Shown: positions 7,913-19,286, numbered from the stretch's first letter. The stretch is DNA of 64,000 nucleotides from Acidimicrobiia bacterium (GCA_022825005.1 JAJDYU010000076.1:1-64000); one strand, 5' to 3'. The notes: generated by a model not told the origin, from the letters alone. A program made the numbers and translations.

Positions 7913-9427
7913 ATGAGCGCCGCCGACACCGCGGTGTCAACGGCTCCTGTCATCGCCACCGCGGGGATCAGGAAGTCGTTTGGCGGAGTCGAGGTGCTCA
8001 AGGGGGTAGACCTTGAGGCTCGTGCCGGCTCCGTTCTCGCCTTGCTCGGTGAGAACGGAGCCGGAAAGTCCACCTTGGTCAAGATCATCGCCGGCGACTA
8101 CCGGCCCTCGGCGGGATCGGTGGTGATCGACGGCGAGGCTCATCACGTCCTCACCCCTATCGAGTCGAGGGCCGCGGGCATCGCCATGATCGCCCAGGAG
8201 TTCAACGATGCCCCCACCCTGACGGTGGCCGAGAACATCGCTTTGGGCCGGCTGCCCCAGAAGCGGGGGATGGTGCTCTGGCGGGAGATGAATCAGCTGG
8301 CCCAGGAGGTTCTCGAATCCCTCGAAGCTGACATCGACCCCAAGGCGAACGTGTCCTCGCTGGCGGTGGGAGAGCGGCAGATCGTCGAGATCGCCCGGGC
8401 GCTCTCCAGCGAGGCCCGAGTGCTCATTCTCGACGAGCCCACCGCGGCGCTGTCCCAGCACGAGGCCGATGTCCTGTTCGAGCGGGTCCGACGCCTGCGC
8501 GATCAGGGCAAGGCGATCATCTACATAACCCACCGGCTCGACGAGGTGTTCGAGTTGTCTGATCGGGTCCAGGTGTTGAGGGATGGGGATGTCGCCCTCA
8601 TCGCCGACACCGACGCCGTGGACCGCGGCCAGCTGGTGGCGGCCATGGTGGGGCGGTACGACATCGTTACCGGCCGACCCGAAGATGCCGCCGGGGAGAT
8701 TGGAGACGTGGCCCTGCGCTGGCGGGGGGCGTCGTCACACGGTGGATTCAGCGACATCAACATCGAGGTGTGCCGGGGCGAGGTTGTGGCTCTGTACGGC
8801 AAGCTCGGATCAGGGGCGTTGGAGGTTGGACGCAGCGCCTTCGGACTTGAGCCGATCCACTCGGGCGAAATCGAGGTTGCCGGTGAGCAGGTTGAACTGT
8901 CGAATCCGGTCGATGCCGTAAATCGAGGCATCGGATTTTTGAGCGAAGACCGCAAGGTTGGAGGGGCATTCGCGTCTCGTCCGGTTGGAGAGAATGTCGC
9001 GGTGGCCTCTTGGCCCCAACTCGCCACCCGCGGTCTTCTGACCTCCGACACTGAGCAGAAGGCATTCGACCGCTGGTACGACCGCCTGTCCATTCGCAGC
9101 AAGGGTCGAGCCACCCAGCCGATGGAAGAGCTCTCGGGAGGGAATCAGCAAAAGGTGCTGGTGGCCCGCTGGCTCGAGCGAGGAGCAGAGGCGCTGGTGC
9201 TGCTCGAGCCCACCCGGGGTGTCGACGTGGGTGCCCGTGCCGACCTCTACAAGGTTCTGCGCGAGTTGGCCGCCGAGGGTGCCGCCATATTGATCGTCAC
9301 GTCGGATCATGAGGAAGTTGTGGCGGTAGCCGATCGGGCCTATGTCGCAGCCAAGGGCAGAATCACCACAGAAGTGCCGGGAGACGAGATCACAATGAGC
9401 TTGTTGCTCACCCAGGCGGGAGGATGA
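7913..9427 (+). CDS. Sugar ABC transporter ATPase, double domain (RbsA-like)
   Basis: 504 residues with two fused nucleotide-binding domains, as in RbsA/MglA/XylG. Domain 1 has an intact Walker A (GENGAGKST, residues 46-54), a LAVGERQIVEIARAL signature and LILDEPTAAL Walker B. Domain 2 has the degenerate P-loop common in this family (YGKLGSGALEV), a good ELSGGNQQKVLVARWL signature and LLEPTRGVDVG. It powers uptake through the permease encoded one base downstream. It follows the binding protein by 55 bp. Confidence 0.93.
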   Translation: MSAADTAVSTAPVIATAGIRKSFGGVEVLKGVDLEARAGSVLALLGENGAGKSTLVKIIAGDYRPSAGSVVIDGEAHHVLTPIESRAAGIAMIAQEFNDAPTLTVAENIALGRLPQKRGMVLWREMNQLAQEVLESLEADIDPKANVSSLAVGERQIVEIARALSSEARVLILDEPTAALSQHEADVLFERVRRLRDQGKAIIYITHRLDEVFELSDRVQVLRDGDVALIADTDAVDRGQLVAAMVGRYDIVTGRPEDAAGEIGDVALRWRGASSHGGFSDINIEVCRGEVVALYGKLGSGALEVGRSAFGLEPIHSGEIEVAGEQVELSNPVDAVNRGIGFLSEDRKVGGAFASRPVGENVAVASWPQLATRGLLTSDTEQKAFDRWYDRLSIRSKGRATQPMEELSGGNQQKVLVARWLERGAEALVLLEPTRGVDVGARADLYKVLRELAAEGAAILIVTSDHEEVVAVADRAYVAAKGRITTEVPGDEITMSLLLTQAGG

Positions 9428-9428
9428 G

Positions 9429-10487
9429 ATGAACGAGACTGCTGAGACGACCGAAGCCTCTGCGCCGACCGGGGATGGCTCGACTGGCCCCGAGCCCGGC
9501 GGGTTGGGCTGGCTAGGCCGGACCATTGCCTCTCTTCCGGAGACGGCGGCGCTGCTGTTCGTGCTGGTTGGGTTGATCCTCTACTTCTCACTGGCTTCCG
9601 AGTACTTCTTCGATTTCGACAACTTCGTCAACATCGCCCAGAACTCTGCGGTGATCGGCATCATCGCCATGCCGGCCACGGTGCTGCTGATCGGCGGTCA
9701 GGTGGATCTCTCGGTCGGATCGGTGGCCGGGCTCATGGGCATGACCATGGCCGTGGCCACCACGGCCACCGACGCCGAAACCACGCCGTACGGGCTGGGG
9801 GTGAGCATTGGGGTCGCCCTCCTGATCACCATCGCCCTGGGATTCTTGATCGGCGCATTCAACGGATTCGCGGTGACCAAGATCGGATTGAACTCGATCA
9901 TCGTGACGCTGGGCGGCCTGGCCATGTTCCGCGGGCTGACCAAGGTTCTCGGCGACGGGCAGACCATCCGGATAAACGGCTTCGGCGATCTGGGGGTGAG
10001 CCGCCCGTTCTTGGACATCCCCACGCCGGTGTGGATCTTCATCGGAGTGTCCATCGCCTGCCACCTCCTGCTCAAGTACACGGTGTACGGGCGCTCGGTG
10101 TACGCCGTCGGCGCCAATCCCCATGCCGCCCGACTCGCCGGCATCCGCACCGGACGAGTGCTGTTCATCGCGTTTGTGCTGACCACTGTGGCCACAGCCT
10201 TGGCCGGACTGATCCGGGTGTCGCAGGTGGGCAGCGCGGCCACCAACGGAGGCGCCGGTTTCGAGCTCACGGTGGTCACCGCCATCATCCTCGGCGGCGC
10301 CAGCCTTTCGGGTGGCCGTGGTTCGATCGCCGGCACTTTTCTCGCTCTGCTCGTGCTCAATGTGCTGGAGAACGGGCTCATCCAAACCGGCGTGCCCACG
10401 TTCTGGATCGAGTTCAGCGAAGGCGCCCTTCTAATCATCGCCGTTTCGTTCGACCGCCTGCGGGTCCGCCTGGGCAACGCCGAATAG
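9429..10487 (+). CDS. Sugar ABC transporter permease (RbsC-like)
   Basis: 352 residues with about ten hydrophobic segments. It carries family motifs of BPD_transp_2 permeases: LIGGQVDLSVGSVAGL, FNGFAVTKIGLNSIIVTLG, YAVGANPHAARLAGI and TAIILGGASLSGGRGS. The ATG lies one base after the ATPase stop, and the GGAGGATGAG at the end of that gene serves as ribosome site, so the two are translationally coupled. The inner-membrane pore of the importer. Confidence 0.93.
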   Translation: MNETAETTEASAPTGDGSTGPEPGGLGWLGRTIASLPETAALLFVLVGLILYFSLASEYFFDFDNFVNIAQNSAVIGIIAMPATVLLIGGQVDLSVGSVAGLMGMTMAVATTATDAETTPYGLGVSIGVALLITIALGFLIGAFNGFAVTKIGLNSIIVTLGGLAMFRGLTKVLGDGQTIRINGFGDLGVSRPFLDIPTPVWIFIGVSIACHLLLKYTVYGRSVYAVGANPHAARLAGIRTGRVLFIAFVLTTVATALAGLIRVSQVGSAATNGGAGFELTVVTAIILGGASLSGGRGSIAGTFLALLVLNVLENGLIQTGVPTFWIEFSEGALLIIAVSFDRLRVRLGNAE

Positions 10488-10546
10488 CCGGACGCGCCGA
10501 GCAACCCATGGCGCGGTGCGGGTGATCAGGCAACGACGGGCAGGGG

Positions 10547-10552
10547 TAGGCT
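10547..10552 (+). promoter_or_regulatory. -10 box for leaderless M24 peptidase transcript
   Basis: TAGGCT ends six bases before the GTG at 10559 and no ribosome site is present, so transcription probably begins at or next to the start codon. Confidence 0.4.
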
Positions 10553-10558
10553 GACGAG

Positions 10559-11665
10559 GTGTTTGCTGAACGCTTGAGTCGAATGCGGGCTGTGATGGCT
10601 GAGCAGCAAGTGGACGTGCTGCTGCTGTCGGTTGGGGCAGACATGCCCTACTTCTGTGGCTACCAGGCCATGGCCCTGCCGAGGCTCACCATGCTGGTGG
10701 TGCCCCGGGACGGCGACGCCCGGCTCATTGTGCCCCGGCTGGAGGCCCCAAGGGTGGAAGAGCGGCCCGGCGTGTTCACGGTGGCCGCGTGGGGCGAGAC
10801 CGAGGATCCCATCGCGCTGGCCCGGTCGTTCATCGGCTCGGCCTCGGTGGTTGCCGTGGGAGACCGCACGTGGGCCGGATTCTTGGTGGACTTGGTCAAA
10901 CTCCTGCCCGGTGTCGAGTTCCGCCGGGCATCGGAGGTGACCAGTCCGCTGCGCTCGGTGAAAGACGCCGCCGAGGTGGAGTCGCTGCGGGCCGCGGCGG
11001 CCGCTGCCGACCGGGTGGCCGTGGATCTTCGATCGGGCAACATCGAGTTGGTGGGGCGGACCGAGGCCGCGGTGTCGGCCGAACTAGGCCGCCGGCTGCT
11101 GGCCGAGGGCCATCAGCGGGTGAACTTCGCCATCGTGGCGGCGGGGGAGAACGCGGCCAGCCCCCACCATGAGGCGGGTGAGCGGGTGATCAAGCCGGGC
11201 GAGATAGTTCTGTGCGACATCGGGGGGACGATGATGGATGCCGACGGAGTGGGCTACTGCTCCGACATCACCCGGTGCGTGCATTTGGGCGAGCCGCCCG
11301 CTGATCTGGTCGAGGCCTACGACGTGCTGTTCGAGGCTCAAGCGGCCCAAGTGGAGGCCGCAGTGGTGGGAAACAGCTGTGAGTCCGTCGACCGGGTGGG
11401 GAGGGGCATGATCGTCGAGGCCGGATTCGGCGAATACTTCATCCACCGCACCGGCCACGGGATCGGTACCGAGGCCCACGAAGACCCCTACATCGTGGAG
11501 GGCAATACTCAGGAATTGCGCCCCGGTCACGCCTTCTCCATTGAGCCCGGCATCTACCTGCCCGGCAAATGGGGTTTGCGCCTGGAGGACATCGTGGTGG
11601 CCGCCACCGACGGCCCCGACAACCTCACCACCACCGATCACCACCTGGCCGTTCTCGACGTCTGA
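10559..11665 (+). CDS. M24-family Xaa-Pro peptidase
   Basis: 368 residues: an N-terminal creatinase-like domain (1-135) and a C-terminal pita-bread metallopeptidase domain. The five metal ligands can be placed: Asp220 (LCDIGG), Asp236 (YCSDITR), His300 (RTGHGIG), Glu329 (SIEPGIY) and Glu343 (RLEDIV). The loop between the two aspartates (16 residues apart) is about five residues longer than the 11-residue spacing of classical aminopeptidase P. Likely an Xaa-Pro dipeptidase or aminopeptidase in the cytoplasm. It follows the sugar importer by 71 bp but has its own likely promoter, so it may not belong to that regulon. Confidence 0.9.
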   Translation: MFAERLSRMRAVMAEQQVDVLLLSVGADMPYFCGYQAMALPRLTMLVVPRDGDARLIVPRLEAPRVEERPGVFTVAAWGETEDPIALARSFIGSASVVAVGDRTWAGFLVDLVKLLPGVEFRRASEVTSPLRSVKDAAEVESLRAAAAAADRVAVDLRSGNIELVGRTEAAVSAELGRRLLAEGHQRVNFAIVAAGENAASPHHEAGERVIKPGEIVLCDIGGTMMDADGVGYCSDITRCVHLGEPPADLVEAYDVLFEAQAAQVEAAVVGNSCESVDRVGRGMIVEAGFGEYFIHRTGHGIGTEAHEDPYIVEGNTQELRPGHAFSIEPGIYLPGKWGLRLEDIVVAATDGPDNLTTTDHHLAVLDV

Positions 11666-11680
11666 CGGAGCTTCCATCCG

Positions 11681-12538
11681 GTGATCGAGCTTCAACCGGC
11701 CACGGTTCTGCTCCAGATCGCCGTTGGCGGTCTGGCGTTCACCTGGGTCACCACTCGGCGGCGGGAGGCCGGCCTGGGCTACGGCTGGTTGATGCGAAGC
11801 ACCTTTGGCCTCTTGGCCGCTGGTGGAGCTTGGTTGGGCTTTGCCACCGACCCGGTGCCGGTACGGGACTGGACCGCGGCAGGGGCCGCCGCGGCCGCGG
11901 CATTTGCCTTGGCGGTGTCGGTCATCCGGCGACGGGCTGGTGTGAGCGGACAGCGCGAGCGGGTGGAACGGCGCAGCGCGGAGATCGCCGATATGACCGG
12001 AATCGACCGGGAGGAGCAGCGATTCGACCGCAGCGTGCCCGAATTTCCCCCAATTCTGGATCTCATCGCTCCCGCGGTGGGACTGATCGGGGTGGTGGCC
12101 GGGGGGCTCGACGCGGGCGATCCGGCCGCGCTGGCCGTGGCCCGCACCGTGGTCGGGGCTTTTTTCTTGGGAGCGGTCACCGATGCCATGCTCTTGGGCC
12201 ACTGGTATCTGGTGCAGCCCGGCTTGGCGCGGGCGCCGCTGTTGGAGCTGGTTCGCTGGACTGGGATGCTCTGGTTGCCCGAGCTGGTGGTCATGCTGTG
12301 GCCCACCGGAATGGGGTCGGTGCTCAGCGGGACTATCGACGACGGCTACAACGGGCTGCTGGGCTGGTTCTGGGTGGCCTGCGTGGTGACGACAGCGGGT
12401 TTGGTGGTCTTGGCGCGTGCGGCGTTGCGCGAGCGGTTCTACTCGGCGGTGATGGCGGCGACGGGACTGCTGTACCTGGGGATACTGACGGGGTTCGGGA
12501 TGGATCTGGTGGCTCGGGTGCTGCTGGATACGGGTTAG
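11681..12538 (+). CDS. Hypothetical multi-pass membrane protein
   Basis: 285 residues from a GTG, 15 bases after the peptidase stop. Seven or so hydrophobic segments flank a charged cytoplasmic loop (about residues 87-125, RRRAGVSGQRERVERRS). A conserved-looking GHWYLVQPGL motif follows a membrane segment. I do not recognise the family. Its TAG stop overlaps the TAA of metH on the other strand. Confidence 0.75.
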   Translation: MIELQPATVLLQIAVGGLAFTWVTTRRREAGLGYGWLMRSTFGLLAAGGAWLGFATDPVPVRDWTAAGAAAAAAFALAVSVIRRRAGVSGQRERVERRSAEIADMTGIDREEQRFDRSVPEFPPILDLIAPAVGLIGVVAGGLDAGDPAALAVARTVVGAFFLGAVTDAMLLGHWYLVQPGLARAPLLELVRWTGMLWLPELVVMLWPTGMGSVLSGTIDDGYNGLLGWFWVACVVTTAGLVVLARAALRERFYSAVMAATGLLYLGILTGFGMDLVARVLLDTG

Positions 12539-15500
12539 CGGGCGACGAAGTACTTGGCTTGGGGGTGGTGGCAGATTAGGGCGGAGGTGGTTTGCTCAGG
12601 CTGGTATTGGTAGCTGGTCTCCTCACCCACTTGGATGCCAATGCGCTCGGCCTCGAGAAGCTCAGCCACGGTGAGGTTGTCCTCTAGGTCTGGGCAGGCG
12701 GGGTAGCCCCAGGAGTAGCGGCCGCCCCGGTACTGCTGGCGGAAGAGCCCGATGAGGGTGGGGCCGTCCTCTTCCACGAAGCCCCATTCGGTGCGGATGC
12801 GGTGGTGCCAGTGCTCGGCCAACGCCTCGGCCATCTCCACGCCGAGGCCGTGCAGAAGCAGGTAGTCCTGGTAGCGGTTGTCATTGAACAGCTTGGCGGC
12901 GGCCTTGGACACCTCGGCCCCCATGGTCACGATGTGGAAGGCGGCGTAGTCCACCTCGTCGCCGTCGGCGGGCCGGAAGAAGTCGGCGATGCACAGGTAC
13001 GGATCTTTGGGTTGGCGGGGGTATCGGTAGCGGCAGACTTCGGCGGTGCGCTCCGGGCTGTCCCACACCACCAGGTCGTCACCGCTTCCATTCACGGGGA
13101 AGTAGCCGTACACCACCTGGGGCACCAGCAGGCCCTGGGCGGTGGCGGAGGTGAGCTGTTCTCGCATGGTAGGGCGGATTCGTTCTTTGAAGGCGGCGTC
13201 GTCCTCGCCGTCTATGGGGCGGAACTGCCATTGGTTGCGGAACAACGCCGTCTCGTTCACGTATTCGGCGATGTCGGCCACCGAGATGCCCTTGACCACC
13301 CGCGAGCCCAAGAAAGGGGGCTCGAATACGGGGTTGTCGGTGTCCACCGATGGCGCTCGCTCTGGCAGGTCTTCGGTAGCCCCTAGGGCATCGCGCCGAG
13401 CCCTGCGGGGCAGGTCGCGGCCTCCGGGACGGCGACCGAACTCGGGGTCGTCAACCCCGGTTCGGCGCAGCTCGCCCAAGCGGTCCATCACCGCGAGGCC
13501 CTCGAAGGCGTCCTTGCCGTAGAACACCCGGCCCTGGTAGGTCTCCCGCATATCGCGCTCTACGTAGGTGCGGGTGAGCGCGGCGCCCCCCAGAAGCACC
13601 GGCAGGTGGTGGAGGTTCCGGGTGTTCAGCTCCTCCAGGTTGTCGCGCATGATCAGGGTGCTCTTCACCAGCAGCCCGCTCATGCCGATGGCGTGGGCGT
13701 CCACCTCCTGGACCCGCTCGATCATCTCGGCGATCGACACTTTGATGCCCAGGTTGTGAACCTCGTAGCCGTTGTTGGTCAAGATGATGTCCACCAGGTT
13801 CTTGCCGATGTCGTGGACGTCGCCCTTCACGGTGGCCAGCACGATCCGGCCCTTGCCCCCGGTGTCGTCGGCCTTCTCCATGTGGGGCTCCAGATACGAC
13901 ACCGCGGTCTTCATGGTCTCGGCCGACTGGAGCACGAACGGAAGCTGCATCTCGCCGGAGGCGAACAGCTCGCCCACCACCTTCATCCCGGCCAAGAGCG
14001 TGTTGTTCACGATGTCCAGCGCCGGGGTGGTGGCCAGGGCTTCGTCCAGGTCGGCCTCCAGGCCATCCCTCTCACCATCGATAATGCGTCGCTCCAAGCG
14101 CTGCTCCACCGGCCACCCGGAGCGGTCCTCCTCGACTGCGGCGGCCGCGGTCACGTTCTCGAAGGCGGCCAAAAGCTCGGTCAGCGGGTCGTAGTCGCCG
14201 CGGCCCTCGGAGGCGAGGCCGTCCGGTCCCCGGCGGTCGTAGATCAAATCCAGGCACACATCTCGGTGGTGGGGTTCGATCCGGTTCAGCGGGATGATCC
14301 GGCCGGCGTGGACGATGGCCGAGTCCAGCCCGGCGTCCAGGCACTCGTGCAGGAACATGGAATTGAGCACGTGGCGGGCGGCTGGCTTCAGCCCGAACGA
14401 CACGTTGGACACCCCCAGCGTGGTGTAGGCGCCGGGCAGCTCGGCCTTGATGCGCCGGATGGCCTCAATGGTGGCCAGGCCGTCTTTGCGCAGGTCGTCG
14501 TCGCCGGTGGACAGCGGGAACGTCAGGGCGTCGAAGATGAGGTCGGAGGGGGCCAGCCCGTAACGCTCCACCGCCAAGCGGTACAGGCGGTGGGCCACCC
14601 GCATCTTCCACTCCAAGTCGCGGGCCTGGCCCTCCTCGTCGATGAGCAGGCACACCACCGCGGCGCCGTACTCGCGGGCCAGCTTCAGCACCCGGTCGAG
14701 GCGGGAGCCCTCGGCCTCGCCGTCTTCCAGGTTGGCCGAGTTGAGCACCGCCCGGCCCCCGATCCACTCCAAACCGGCCTGCATCACGTCGGGCTCGGTG
14801 GAATCCAGCACCAGCGGGGCGGCCACCCCGGTGGCGAATCGCCGGGCCAGCTCGTCCATATCCGCGGTGCCGTCGCGGCCCACATAGTCCACGCACAGGT
14901 CCAGCAGGTGGGCGCCCTCGCCCACCTGGTCGCGGGCGATCTGGAGACAGCCGTCCCAGTCGGCCTCCAACATGGCGTCGCGGAACTTGCGGGAGCCGTT
15001 GGCGTTGGTGCGCTCGCCCACGATGAGAAACGACGTGTCCTGGGCGAAGGGCACCGGGCTGTAGATGGAAGTGGCCGACGGGGGCAGCTCGCCGGGGCGG
15101 GGCCCCGGGATCAGATCCGCGCAGCGGTCGATCACCGCTTGGAGGTGCTCGGGTGTGGTACCGCAGCACCCGCCGATCACCGATACCCCCAGATCGGTCA
15201 CGTAGCGGGCCAGGTAGTCGGCCAGCTCGTCGGGGCCGACGTCGTAGTGCATCCGGCCGTCCACCACCTGGGGGAGCCCGGCGTTGGGAATGCAGGCCAC
15301 CGGCACCGGGCACTGCTCCGACAGCACCCGCAGGTGCTCGCCCATCTCGGCCGGACCGGTGGCGCAGTTCAGCCCGAACACGGCGGGGTCCAGGGGAGCC
15401 AGCGCGGCCAGCGCGGCGCCCATCTCGGTGCCGGGCAGCATCCGGCCGGTCATCTCGATGGTGACTTGCACTTGCAGCGGAACCTCGCGGCCCACGGCGG

Positions 15501-16035
15501 CCATGGCCCGGCGGCACCCGTTGATGGCCGCCTTGGCGCCCAGCAGGTCGTACTGGGTCTCGATCATGAACAGGTCCACACCGCCATCCAGCAGCCCCCG
15601 GGCCTGCACCTCGAAGGCGTCGCGCAGCTCGGCGTAGCGGATCTGGCCCAGCGAGGCCAGCTTGGTGCCCGGCCCCACCGACCCGGCCACCCATCGGGGC
15701 CGATCGCCTGTGGCGTGGCCGTGGGCGGCCTCTTTGGCGATGCGGGCCGCGGCCAGGTTGATCTCGTAGGCCTGGTCGGCGATGCCGTACTCGGCCAAGG
15801 GCACGGCGAATGCCCCGAACGTGGCGGTCTCCACCGCGTCCACCCCGAGGCCCAGGTACAGGTCGTGCATCTCGGCGATGATCTCGGGCCGGGTGAGGCA
15901 CAAGAGCTCGTTGCAGCCCTCCAGGTCGGGACCGCCGAAGTTGTCGGCGCTCAGCGGCTGCTCTTGGACGTAGGTGCCGAATGCCCCGTCATAGATGAGG
16001 ACGCGCTCGCGGGCCGCGTCCTCATAGGAACCCAT
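12535..16035 (-). CDS. metH: Cobalamin-dependent methionine synthase
   Basis: 1166 residues. Homocysteine domain (1-310) with zinc ligands Cys224 (LNCATGP), Cys290 and Cys291 (GGCCGTTPEHL). Pterin-binding domain from about 335 (VGERTNANGSRKF). B12 cap and B12-binding domain (about 655-860), with DVHDIG at 739-744 in which His741 is the lower axial ligand. The C-terminal SAM activation domain is present (EALAEHWHHRIRTEWGF). It transfers the methyl group of methyl-tetrahydrofolate to homocysteine. The ATG was chosen because MGSYEDAARERVLIYDGAFG aligns with the family start; more upstream codons overlap the next gene. The 82-bp upstream gap is too small for a cobalamin riboswitch. Confidence 0.97.
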   Translation of the reverse strand: MGSYEDAARERVLIYDGAFGTYVQEQPLSADNFGGPDLEGCNELLCLTRPEIIAEMHDLYLGLGVDAVETATFGAFAVPLAEYGIADQAYEINLAAARIAKEAAHGHATGDRPRWVAGSVGPGTKLASLGQIRYAELRDAFEVQARGLLDGGVDLFMIETQYDLLGAKAAINGCRRAMAAVGREVPLQVQVTIEMTGRMLPGTEMGAALAALAPLDPAVFGLNCATGPAEMGEHLRVLSEQCPVPVACIPNAGLPQVVDGRMHYDVGPDELADYLARYVTDLGVSVIGGCCGTTPEHLQAVIDRCADLIPGPRPGELPPSATSIYSPVPFAQDTSFLIVGERTNANGSRKFRDAMLEADWDGCLQIARDQVGEGAHLLDLCVDYVGRDGTADMDELARRFATGVAAPLVLDSTEPDVMQAGLEWIGGRAVLNSANLEDGEAEGSRLDRVLKLAREYGAAVVCLLIDEEGQARDLEWKMRVAHRLYRLAVERYGLAPSDLIFDALTFPLSTGDDDLRKDGLATIEAIRRIKAELPGAYTTLGVSNVSFGLKPAARHVLNSMFLHECLDAGLDSAIVHAGRIIPLNRIEPHHRDVCLDLIYDRRGPDGLASEGRGDYDPLTELLAAFENVTAAAAVEEDRSGWPVEQRLERRIIDGERDGLEADLDEALATTPALDIVNNTLLAGMKVVGELFASGEMQLPFVLQSAETMKTAVSYLEPHMEKADDTGGKGRIVLATVKGDVHDIGKNLVDIILTNNGYEVHNLGIKVSIAEMIERVQEVDAHAIGMSGLLVKSTLIMRDNLEELNTRNLHHLPVLLGGAALTRTYVERDMRETYQGRVFYGKDAFEGLAVMDRLGELRRTGVDDPEFGRRPGGRDLPRRARRDALGATEDLPERAPSVDTDNPVFEPPFLGSRVVKGISVADIAEYVNETALFRNQWQFRPIDGEDDAAFKERIRPTMREQLTSATAQGLLVPQVVYGYFPVNGSGDDLVVWDSPERTAEVCRYRYPRQPKDPYLCIADFFRPADGDEVDYAAFHIVTMGAEVSKAAAKLFNDNRYQDYLLLHGLGVEMAEALAEHWHHRIRTEWGFVEEDGPTLIGLFRQQYRGGRYSWGYPACPDLEDNLTVAELLEAERIGIQVGEETSYQYQPEQTTSALICHHPQAKYFVAR

Positions 16036-16043
16036 GACAGCCG

Positions 16044-16049
16044 AGGCTA
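16044..16049 (-). promoter_or_regulatory. -10 box for leaderless metH transcript
   Basis: On the minus strand TAGCCT ends eight bases before the metH ATG, without a ribosome site. Confidence 0.35.
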
Positions 16050-16117
16050 CTGGGCATAGGGTGCAGAATTGCTGCCAGATAACATCGCTGGGGCTTGAAT
16101 CAACCCGAGGAGACCTG

Positions 16118-17584
<1,467 letters not shown>

Positions 17585-18098
17585 GCCACGCGAACACCCC
17601 ATAGGCGCCTCCCACGACGACCACGGCGAAGGGGGCGAGGAGCCATTGCTGGGTGTCGAACAGATTGTCGACTGCCTCGACCGGCCAGGAGGCGGCGGTG
17701 AGTCCGACCACTGCGGCCAGGATGTTCACCACCACATGGCGGCGGGTGGCGGGCATCTCGACTCGGCCGAAGCAGCCGCAGGGTTCTGCTGATCCTGAGC
17801 GGGCCATGGCCGCGGCCACCACCGCGAACCCGGCGTAGAGCGCGGCGAGGGCAGTGGCGGGGACGGTGCCCCCGATGATGAACGCGCTCACTGCCACCAC
17901 GAGTTCAACAAGTCCCAAGAGTCGCACGGCCCATTGACGGTGGTAGAGCTGGAGCCGGGCTAGCGCGGCCGACGCCGGCTCGGGGGTGATCGCCTTTGAG
18001 GCTCCCGCCGCGCCCAGCAGAACCGCGGCCATCAGATAGACCGCGGCCACGTACTCCATGAGCTATTTGATCTCTACGGTCTGAGTCATTTCCATGGG

Positions 18099-19286
18099 CT
18101 ATCGCGTGAAGCGGCGCAAGGCGTGGCGGCGGCGCTCAGCATCCAGGGTGGCGCGGTCGCCAGCGCTGAGCCGGGGGGTGTCGGGGTGGAGGCAGGCTTC
18201 TACTTCTGACACCGGCATGAGTTTCAGTGTGGGCACCGGCGCGGTATCGGCGCTGTTCCAGCGGTAGGTGATTGCGCCTTGGGGGCAGCCGCCGAGGGCG
18301 ATCCAGTTCTGGATGCCGGGATCATCATGCGAGATCACCACCCGCAGCACGCCGTCGGGGTCGAGGCGGGCTTGGGAGTCGTTCATGGTGGTGGGGAGGT
18401 TGATGTAGTCGAGGCTCTGATACCAGGTGTCGCCTACCTGGATGTTCCAGTACAGGCACTCGGGCGGGGTCACTTCGAACAACAGAGCCTCGTCGGGGGC
18501 CACCTCGTACCAGCACTGCCCGTAGGACTGCTTCTCGCTTCCCCCCTGGGCGCTCTGACTCACCTTGTGGGCGGGAATGTGGTCGAAGGAATTGATTTGG
18601 CCCCGGTCGCGCTGGGCCCCGACGAAGTCGGTCCAGAACTTGGGCACGGTGTTTACCTCGCGGGCCAGCTCGTCGAGCAGCTCGCAGGTAATCGCCGGGT
18701 CGAGGCGGCCGGGAGGGCCCGAGGGGTCGAGACATTCGAAGTAGAGCTCGCCGTGGCTCTCGGCGGCCCAGTCGGAGAAGAACTGGCGCACGAACAGCCG
18801 GCACTCGATGGGCTCCACCTGGAACCAGTCGCCGATGTGGTTGCCGGGGTCGGGGTCGGGGCTGAAGACCACGTTGATGCGACCGTCGCCGATGTCGGTT
18901 AGGTCGGGGCTTCCCACGTCGACAAGCTGGGTGATGCGCCCCCGGCCGAAGCGGTAGTCCATTAGAGACAGGCCCAAATAGCGCAGCGTGTTTATGCGGC
19001 CGGTGAGGCGGTAGGTGTGGCTCAGATCAACCGGTGCGGTCATGTATATGGCATCGGGATTGTCTTGGCCCACCTTGAAGGGGTACACCCAGCCCAGCTC
19101 CGGATGGCTGGGATCGTTGTTCTCCACGATCCGGTCATAGGCCCAAAGCAGCATCCTCAGATGGTGGCGCAATCCCTCGGCCTGCTCGGAGGAATCTGCC
19201 CCCTGAGCCGGGTCGAACACATAGTCGGCCGACTCCTTCAACGTGTCGCACAACCGGTTCCAGGATCCCCTCAGGTCATTGTCCAC
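18099..19286 (-). CDS. DUF1214-domain protein
   Basis: 395 residues from a GTG. The C-terminal half (about 250-370), with PPECLYWNIQVGDTWYQSLD, RVVISHDDPGIQNWIALGG and QGAITYRWNSAD, resembles DUF1214 proteins, often paired with DUF1254. No signal peptide or membrane segment is seen. Function unknown; DUF1214 proteins in actinobacteria are sometimes linked to lipid or steroid gene regions, but nothing here supports that. Preceded on the same strand by a small unknown gene (24-bp gap), so the two may form an operon. Confidence 0.8.
   Translation of the reverse strand: MDNDLRGSWNRLCDTLKESADYVFDPAQGADSSEQAEGLRHHLRMLLWAYDRIVENNDPSHPELGWVYPFKVGQDNPDAIYMTAPVDLSHTYRLTGRINTLRYLGLSLMDYRFGRGRITQLVDVGSPDLTDIGDGRINVVFSPDPDPGNHIGDWFQVEPIECRLFVRQFFSDWAAESHGELYFECLDPSGPPGRLDPAITCELLDELAREVNTVPKFWTDFVGAQRDRGQINSFDHIPAHKVSQSAQGGSEKQSYGQCWYEVAPDEALLFEVTPPECLYWNIQVGDTWYQSLDYINLPTTMNDSQARLDPDGVLRVVISHDDPGIQNWIALGGCPQGAITYRWNSADTAPVPTLKLMPVSEVEACLHPDTPRLSAGDRATLDAERRRHALRRFTR

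Noticed and set aside
13606-16059. An 817-codon open frame opposite metH
   Set aside because: It is the antisense of a clear metH, His/Gly/Val-rich with no domain pattern, as expected for a GC-rich shadow frame.
16036-16117. Possible cobalamin or SAM riboswitch before metH
   Set aside because: The gap is only 82 bp, shows no B12-box-like sequence, and a -10 box eight bases before the ATG leaves no leader.
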